DNA of 64,000 bases, taken from NCBI GenBank assembly GCA_000697355.1, contig JNEN01000719.1:175621-239620 (forward strand), given 5' to 3'. The DNA is from Syncephalastrum monosporum B8922. Lineage: Eukaryota > Mucoromycota > Mucoromycetes > Mucorales > Syncephalastraceae. A program made the translations under genes and the position numbers. Below, piece by piece: positions 57,716 through 64,000 of the stretch. How positions within the stretch are numbered: the first letter of the stretch is position 1; each line of letters starts with the position of its first letter. The notes under the pieces are model-generated. The model saw nothing but the letters and a program-made list of their open reading frames with translations, searched no databases and was not told the origin of the DNA.

Positions 57716-60482
57716 TCATGGGTAAAGGGTACGGTACATCTGTAAAAGACACCAGCCCTCGAGCGCACTAAACTTGATGCTGCTTTCGTACAATTTCTCG
57801 CGATCCCAGACAGACGAGGAGAACTTGCGCTGATTCGTCCGTTCGAATTCCTCTTTTGCCTCGGTGTACGTGCGCAGGTTGGGATGTTCGCTGAGGTAGA
57901 TGCTCATGACATTGTGGAACGAGAGCGGGGTATTCGGGTGCTTCGTGGCAAACGCATACGCGAGCACAGTATCGTCCTTGGGGAGACGAAAGCCGAGACG
58001 CTCTTCGATGGATGCCTGCACCGCCTTGGGGGAGCCCCAAAAGACGCGCCGAATCCGGTCGTTATGGAAGAGATCATACAGGTTGGATCGCTTGAGCTTC
58101 TCGGGCTGGCCGTCGAGGCGATCGACCATGATAAGATACGACGTGTGAGTTTCCAGGAACACCTGGATTGCCTTGACCTGTTGTTTGCCGGTGCGACTCG
58201 CGCGAACGCGATGGAAATGGAAATTAATGACGACCGTGAGGGTCTCTTTGCCGTCCGGTACCCACTGTATGGCGTTGAGTTGGCTCATTTGATCGACGAG
58301 GTGGAGCCCAATCAGATCCTCGCCTTCGAGGTAAATGTCATCGATCAACGTATTCGCCGACCGAGCGTGCGCCCTCCGAGCATGTTTTTGGGTAGGAAGC
58401 GATTCTGAACGTGTAGCTCTTGAGGCGACCTCGTCGTTGTCATCCTGGCTGTCGTCGTTCTCGTTAGCATCCACACCCTCATCTTCGTCGTCTTCGTCGT
58501 CGTCGTCGTCGTCGTCATCCCAGTAGGCATCACCGCCATACAAATTATGGGTGCGCGGGCCGCTTCGTTTCGATTTCACGTGAGGGATGCCCGGCATAGG
58601 CATCACCATTGTGCTCGGGCGCACTTCCTCTGTCTCCCAGCTGTCATGTTGATAGCCCCATGGATTGCTGACAGGCTGTTGGCGACCCGCTGTTTTGGCT
58701 TTGTCTTTGCCGGCTGCAGCGCCGGACGCCTTGGTGTGAGCCGTGGTGCTTCTCACATCCAGGTCGCTTAGCTCGACGTCGGTGCGCTTCTTCCACGCCG
58801 CATTCGACTTCTCAGCAAAACTCTCCCACTGTGAGACTTCGGTTTCTCTCTTCTCGTCCCATTCAAATGTGCCTTTATTCAGATGGAGTTGAGGCGCTGA
58901 CAGGGTATACGTGCGTGGTGGTGGTGTCGCAAGGACGGGAGGGTGAGCGGCATCTCTTGGTGTGCCCTGGCGAGCGCCTGCGCCTGACATGGCCGGTGAC
59001 TTTTGGACGTCCCAGGAAGCGTCGTGCTTTCGGATTTCGGTGTTCTGGTGCTGCGTCGTGTCGTCAGCTGCGAAATGGAGCTCGTTCTCACTCTCTGCAT
59101 TGGCATATTCCGATGCGCCCTGTCCCCATTCGATGATCTCTGTTTCCATCTCTTCTACAAAGTCAGCTGTGAGCGACTCTAGCCCATGACAGGTCTGTCG
59201 GCGGGGAGATCTAACCTGCGACAGGCGTGTGTGCCTTTTCAAGCATGTTTTGGGATTGTAGCGAGCGTTCGATGGCAAGACGGGTGTGCACCTTGAAGAG
59301 CTCGTCATCGCAAGGCTGGTCTTCAGGCCCTCTATTCGTAGGTCTTTCTGCACGTGCATACGGTGCAGACGGTGCAGACGGTGCAGACGGTGCAGACGGC
59401 GCAGACGGCGCAGGGGATCCAGGCGGGCGTTGTTTTACTGATGTAGTGTCCGAGTCCACCAAGGTAATATACTGACCTTTTGGCTGGCTGGGGGACATCA
59501 TGTTGGTATGGCGGCCACGCCACCATCTGTCGAGCGACCTCCTGTTGTACGTTTTTATGACAGTTTCGGGCCAGTAGTAGATACTCTGGTCAGGTCTGTC
59601 TTTGAGTAGTTCGTACAATACGTGCAAGCTGACGACGTCGAAGGCGGCGTAAACAATGGCTTCCGGTGGCAGCGGGGACTGCACCCAGACGCAGTCCGCG
59701 CCAAGGAACTGGAAGGTATCGCCGAGCTGCTTAGCCTTGCTGAACTCCTTGAAGCCCTCCCAGTCCTGAGCGATTCTGTCCATCGCGCGGCCCAGGTTCA
59801 TTATCTCAGTGTACAGGCCACGAACCTTTGCTTGCAAATCCAGGACGGGCGGGAGCTGGATACCTCGGAACGCGCTTTCAATGGCATTCGCGTCACCCGT
59901 AAAAGCCCACCCGAGTAACACACGGTTTTTATCTTCCAAAATCGGCATAAGCCTATCCTGCGCGATCTCCAAGCCGATTTGATCTACCAAGATGGCGAAT
60001 CCTAACGTGGGCGACACCGCAATTTGAAGGACTTTGAGTTCAGGGAGCTGTTTCTGTTGTCCGAGGAATTCGCAATCGATCGCAAGCACTGCGCTTTCTT
60101 GGATATGTGGAAGAATGGTGTCAAGTTGTTCGACGGTGGACACCGCAGTGGCGTCAATGGTTAGCTGGCTGGCGCAGTTGACCTTTACTTTATGATTGCT
60201 GATAATCGTCCAGTTCTCTCGCGGATTGAAATCAAGGGTTGCCACCTTGCGCAGCTGTTTACGTGCCGGCGGCGGTGTCCCAGCCGACGGAGGCTGGTAA
60301 GCACGCATGGCAGCGAGATTAGTCCCATGGGCTAAGAGATTACGCAGAGCACGGGTGCAATTGTCAACAAGAACGTGATCGTGCGACTCGAAGGAGCTCA
60401 ACATGCCCAAAGCGGTCTGACACGCCAGGATGGTATTGGCCCAGTATCCGTCTAGCGTGACCACTGGTGCAGGTCGACTCAT
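57716..60482 (-). CDS. DEDDy 3'-5' exonuclease with degenerate second domain
   Basis: Exons 60482-59216 and 59154-57716 (61-nt intron) give 901 aa. Residues about 110-300 form a DnaQ-like 3'-5' exonuclease domain of the WRN/EXD type: exo I LAIDCEFLG (D136, E138), exo II GWAFTGDANAIE (D197), exo III YAAFD (Y278, D282), so the DEDDy set is complete. A Pro/Ala/Ser repeat (about 370-390) and acidic, disordered linkers follow, including a run of Asp/Glu near 600. Residues about 690-900 look like a second, altered copy of the fold: TVVINFHFHRVR, then VFLETHTSYLIMVDRL, DLFHNDRIRRVFWGS, SVWDREKLYESSI and FSALEGWCLLQMY, where the expected metal-binding acids are mostly missing. The likely substrate is RNA or DNA 3' ends; the second domain may be structural (inference). 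Confidence 0.83.
59355..59402. repeat. 9-bp coding minisatellite in exonuclease gene
   Basis: Tandem GGTGCAGAC/GGCGCAGAC units encode the Ser-Ala-Pro repeats of the exonuclease linker (minus strand). The tract is expected to vary in length between strains. Confidence 0.85.
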
Positions 60483-60853
60483 AGCGTCTATGCAGGCTAG
60501 TAGTAGAGCAGTAGTAGCAGTAGTCAGTGGTAGCAGCAGTAGCAGTAGCAGTAACGGTGGTGGGTGTAGGGGTTATGCGAAAGAAGGCTGCACTGTACTT
60601 TTTTGTATGGGGAACAGCTGTCCATTTTTATTTGCTGTACGCGTCGGAGTAAGAGGTGTGTGTACAATGTGTTCTGGAAAGGATTATGTCCACACGGTCA
60701 TCAGGGATTTAGAGTTGGAGAGTCTGTTAATCGAGCGCGCTTTTTTATATAGACTGCAAGGTATGGATATTGGGTGCACATAGACTTGATTGAGACTGGA
60801 TGAGCGCGACTGGCCTGTGAATGGCTGGGATAATGGTGTCTGGCTAAAATTGA
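60483..60853. promoter_or_regulatory. Exonuclease promoter with AGTAGC repeats
   Basis: The exonuclease gene has an AGTAGC/AGCAGT-rich tract just upstream (60493-60553), then GC-mixed sequence. No plus-strand gene is supported. Confidence 0.4.
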
Positions 60854-61270
60854 ATCTCGTCACGTTGTCAATGGCAGGTCCATTTACCGCGAGAAATGCA
60901 CGAGCTCACTACGTGGCTGCTCATGCTGGAGGGTGCAGACGGAGGGTGGAGCCCCGACTATGGCTTGTTGAACAGCTGATGGTGTGGATTCCTCAAGGAA
61001 TAACTCGACCCAGATGGTGAACCAAATTGGCCACTTGACAGGGCAGGGGAAAAGGAAGTGTTCCAGGTCAACGGGATGTACGAGACAGTGGGGCAAAGTT
61101 TAGACGGGAAAATGGACGGCAGAATGTGACTGAGGCGTACACAGCATGATAAGGCCTGGTGTATCGCCCGGAACCATATGTTGCGTGCATGAACAGGCAA
61201 GGGCACTCTCCAAAACTGACTCCACTGGGATGGCCGCGATGCCCAATAGGTATGCGGACTTTTGAGAAAT
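60854..61270 (-). pseudogene. LINE remnant: RT-associated zinc-finger region
   Basis: On the minus strand the C-terminal part of a non-LTR retrotransposon polyprotein is readable: QFWRVPLPVHARNIWFRAIH, then LSHILPSIFPSKLCP, then one base missing, then CLVHPVDLEHFLFPCPVKWP and IWFTIW. This is the zf-RVT pattern (W.lp..ar...wr.lh ... CP.C...E...HlF..CP...W). Only this 3' piece was found, no reverse transcriptase core, so it is a 5'-truncated, frameshifted insertion, as is typical for LINEs. The boundaries are approximate. Confidence 0.7.
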
Positions 61271-62149
61271 GATGGAAGAACAGCTTGTCGAAAAATACGA
61301 GAAAGAGCACGCAGAGGAACCGAAAAAGAAAAAATAGAGAAAAAAGCTTGCAGTGACTAATACGCGGCTTAATTGGTATTGATGGGGAGCTATAGGACCT
61401 GAAGAAGAACTGGTAGGGAAGGATGTGTTTGTGGTCTAGCGCTCGGAATAACACCTTCATCATACGGGGTGTAGGGTGTGTAACCCAACACCAAAGGACC
61501 TCGTTCCTTTTTGCTTTCCTTTTTCTTTATTTTATACGGTAAATGATACGGCCCCCCCGCCCTCCCTTGCGGCCACCCCCCCCCTCTACCCTCTAACTAA
61601 ATAAGGATCGATTTCAACCACAGCAGCTGTCGCAGCCCAAATAGGATGATTCTTCATGCTGCCTACAGCAACCTGTTGCATATAGCTCTTAACGGGGGAG
61701 TGTTGTTGCCTCTGAAATGTCAATGTTTTATAATAAAATATTCTATATTATCCGTTCTATACGATGTATTGGTGTCCTTGTGGTGTATACACATTAACCG
61801 TGTTGTATACAAATAGCACGTGTTTGATCAAGTGTAATATACGTGTTTAAGGAACTGTGCATCCAACCTCGACATAGTCATGACGAAGATTTATGTACAA
61901 GGATACGGCTACTTAATATATAATCCTATACCACAGCGACCACGGCTCTGTTTCAAGGCGCAATAAAAGAAGTATCTGTCGTTCTACGGACACGATGCCT
62001 GCACCTCCTTGGCCATTTCCTTCCCGACTTCTTGGCATGACGCATGACGACAGATAACGACACATAATGACTGTGATATATGAAGGGCAGAAAGAGGATA
62101 AAAAATAAAGATAAAGAGACAGAAGAGTCAGTGACACCGTAGGAAAAGA
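61271..62149. other. Spacer with poly-C and poly-A tracts
   Basis: Contains poly-C tracts (about 61552-61590) and AT-rich DNA; no gene seen. Some of 61271-61450 may be additional decayed LINE sequence. Confidence 0.35.
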
Positions 62150-62358
62150 AATTACTGAATGACTCCGAAAAAATACTGAATGACTACTGTTACTGAACGA
62201 CTCCAAAAATCGGCAATAAGTAGTCATTCAGTAACACCGTGTTACTGAATGACTCTAGAAAATTACTGAACGACTACTCATGATACTGAACGACTACACC
62301 GTCTTACTGGATGACTCCAAAAAATTACTGAATGACTCTAGAAAATTACAACTGAATG
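62150..62358. repeat. Degenerate ACTGAAYGACT repeat array
   Basis: At least ten copies of ACTGAA[TC]GACT[CA] or close variants occur in about 200 bp, alternating with AAAATT or ACACCGT linkers, and at least one copy is inverted (AGTCATTCAGTAACAC, 62221-62236). No coding capacity. Confidence 0.85.
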
Positions 62359-62433
62359 CTACACCGCATAATAATAGATTACATCTTAGTACATTTGATG
62401 ACCTGACTGTAATGGTGTTGGAAAAAAAAAAGT

Positions 62434-62747
62434 TTATTGCAGCTGCAAACGGCGTCGCTGCCCTCGCTGCACTCGCTGCACTTGCGTCTGCTGCTTTGAC
62501 GGCACAGGACGAGCACGCTTGCCAGCTTTTCGCTTTTCTCGGCCGCTGGAGCTACCGACCGGTGTCAGGGATGTTTGGACCGGCTCGGTAGGTGGACAAG
62601 CTATGGCTTCGTCCACCAGGTCAGACGAGTCGCTCTGCTCAGGATCTACATGTATAAGTGTTAAAATAAAAATGCTGTAACATATTCTCAGTATATCTGA
62701 CCTTGATCACCCGCTTCGAGTTCCACAGCTACTGTTCGGTTAGACAT
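62434..62747 (-). CDS. Basic Gln/Arg-tailed exons, second ORF or 3' exons
   Basis: Segments 62747-62702 and 62645-62434 join across a 56-nt intron to 85 aa: MSNRTVAVELEAGDQ, DPEQSDSSDLVDEAIACPP, then a basic tail with GREKRKAGKRARP and repeated QRVQRGQRR. The ATG overlaps the stop of the upstream frame (TGATG at 62749-62745). It may be the 3' exons of the upstream gene, if an unseen short intron removes the stop, or a separate reinitiated frame. The basic tail suggests nucleic-acid binding or nuclear localisation; no family recognised. Confidence 0.4.
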
Positions 62748-63418
62748 CAAATGTATAATTTTATGATGGCAGGACACTCATGAGCTTCTCGTTTCGCCCC
62801 TTGATTGTTCCAATGCTTGGAGAGCATCATTTTTGCTCCCCAGTTGCCCACGCAAGCACGGAGGGGGAGAAAGGGAGCGGCAGCTTCTTCCAACTTTAGC
62901 TGGGCTTCGTACCGTACGTCGACAGGTACTTTACCCCATGACTGGCTCAAGGGAATTGAGTACCTGGAACAGATCTCGTTCTTGATACCTGCTAGCATAT
63001 CAGACGTCCTGATATTGTCACAGGCAAACAAGAAATCCTCATCCGAGAATCGACCAGCTTGCTCTCCTAAGACATGGCCAACGAGACCTCGGTAAATGCT
63101 CCAGCTAAATTGGCATCTTCTGCGTCCGCTGACATCTTTTGGATGCGGAAAGGTGCGCGCCGGATGCAGAATGCTGCCAAAAACGCTCGGTTGCTCTAGA
63201 TTCGGCGGAACCTCCATCGCCGGCCGCGTGCCTTGCATCTTGAGAGCCGCGATGTCTGCCTTGATCGTGGCCAGCTCGCTCAAAACCTCCTTGAACATGG
63301 ACGAGCAGAGTTGATACTCTGTCGTCGTTGCCAAATCCAGCGCATTCTCTCCAAAGCTGGTATCGAACGCACTGCTGAGGTTCATGGAGGCCGAACCAAA
63401 AGCAGTAGCTGAGTCCAT
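62747..63418 (-). CDS. Unknown 223-aa protein
   Basis: I do not recognise this protein. A continuous frame starts MDSATAFGSASMNLSSAF and has a heptad-like helix (about 37-62, MFKEVLSELATIKADIAALK). A conserved-looking globular part follows (about 95-210) with FSWSIYRGLVGHVLGEQAGR, IKNEICSRYSIPLSQSWGKV and LRACVGNWGAKMMLSKHWNN. The pattern of a coiled coil followed by a compact helical domain could fit a DNA-binding or element-encoded protein; the neighbourhood (LINE remnant, repeat array) allows either. An acceptor-like CAG upstream (about 63485) means an extra 5' exon is possible. GC content is higher than its flanks, supporting coding. Confidence 0.6.
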   Translation of the reverse strand: MDSATAFGSASMNLSSAFDTSFGENALDLATTTEYQLCSSMFKEVLSELATIKADIAALKMQGTRPAMEVPPNLEQPSVFGSILHPARTFPHPKDVSGRRRCQFSWSIYRGLVGHVLGEQAGRFSDEDFLFACDNIRTSDMLAGIKNEICSRYSIPLSQSWGKVPVDVRYEAQLKLEEAAAPFLPLRACVGNWGAKMMLSKHWNNQGAKREAHECPAIIKLYI

Positions 63419-64000
63419 GGTATCTTGCGAAGGAAACTTGAAGGATGGTATGAGACAACACGACTAGAAACTTCTACTACATACCTGCGAAACAGCGTGG
63501 TGTTCGCCCTCGGATAGCTGCGAGCCGAACAGTCTCTGAGATATAGAGAGAAAATGTGCAGTAAGGAGAGATCAAAAGAGAACAAGAGAATGAGTGAGAC
63601 TGAACTTATATTGAGTAAGTTGAGTATCAGGTAAAGATCTGTTAACTATGTCTATCCAACTATCGTCTTATATAGATTTCAATATGTTTCATTCAGCTGA
63701 GTAGAAAGAACCAGTAGTAAGATAATAAAATATTTTCATCAGGTACGGTGTACCTGTGATTGAATATACAATGGCAGATGCAGCTTGCATATGGAACTGT
63801 GCCATTAGATGAGAGAAGCGGTATGGGATTCTTCTTTACCGTTTCATATGCAGTTAATTGAACCGGCGATGGAGGAGTTGAATAAGTGCATGATAGCAAC
63901 CGATACTACGATTGGGTATAGAGGCCAATCTAGACTTTCTCAACGGTAACGAGACAACCCGACGGGTGATGGTTTACCACATAGCCCCCCTCCAGGTTGC
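63419..64000. other. Right edge, promoter and AT-rich DNA
   Basis: Upstream region of the 223-aa frame, then AT-rich sequence to the window end. A 68-codon minus frame at 63693 has no features. Confidence 0.4.

Overview
The window is eukaryotic and reads as an early-diverging filamentous fungus, most likely Mucoromycota (inference). Genes are compact and intron-bearing, with mostly 55-100 nt GT-AG introns (several exactly 65 nt), pyrimidine-rich intergenic spacers and a core eukaryotic gene set. No prokaryotic operons, CRISPR arrays, tRNA or rRNA genes were recognised. Splice junctions were inferred by hand; a model is called consistent when the joined exon length is a multiple of three and conserved family motifs run across the junctions.

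Left block (1-26.7 kb), conserved housekeeping genes: a GRIP-domain golgin (-); the giant ribosome-assembly AAA+ ATPase midasin (MDN1/REA1, +, 14 exons, about 5,168 aa, filling 4.6-21.0 kb); an HSF-type transcription factor (-); a small unknown protein (+); the ESCRT-I subunit VPS28 (+); and a NIPA-type magnesium transporter (+).

Middle block (about 27-39.8 kb), accessory and rearranged: three related copies of an unrecognised family lie within 10 kb (28.5-29.6 kb broken, 34.1-35.2 kb, 37.3-38.1 kb). Copy 1 and copy 2 contain a D...GEEK layout compatible with a PD-(D/E)XK nuclease core. Long inverted and direct duplications surround them, with a foldback element, a decayed DBP5-like DEAD-box helicase and a decayed zinc-knuckle protein. 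This is the part of the window most likely to hold something undescribed.

Right block (39.8-60.5 kb), conserved genes again: a synaptobrevin/VAMP (+, intron splits the start codon), frataxin (-), a CUE-CUE-DUF1771-Smr endonuclease of the Cue2 type (-), TRM5 tRNA m1G37 methyltransferase (+, 10 exons), a Zn2Cys6 regulator (+), ribosomal protein S4 (+, intron directly after ATG), a C2-like protein (+), a Ste20-family kinase resembling OSR1/SPAK with five RFx[VL] motifs (+), and a protein with one intact and one apparently degenerate 3'-5' exonuclease domain (-). The right edge (60.5-64 kb) is accessory again: a frameshifted LINE zinc-finger fragment, a TGACT-rich repeat array and an unrecognised basic-tailed protein.

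The conserved genes cover ribosome assembly and translation (MDN1, RPS4, TRM5, the Smr nuclease), membrane traffic (golgin, VPS28, VAMP), metal handling (NIPA, frataxin) and signalling or transcription. Their adjacency appears to be ordinary fungal gene order rather than a functional cluster.
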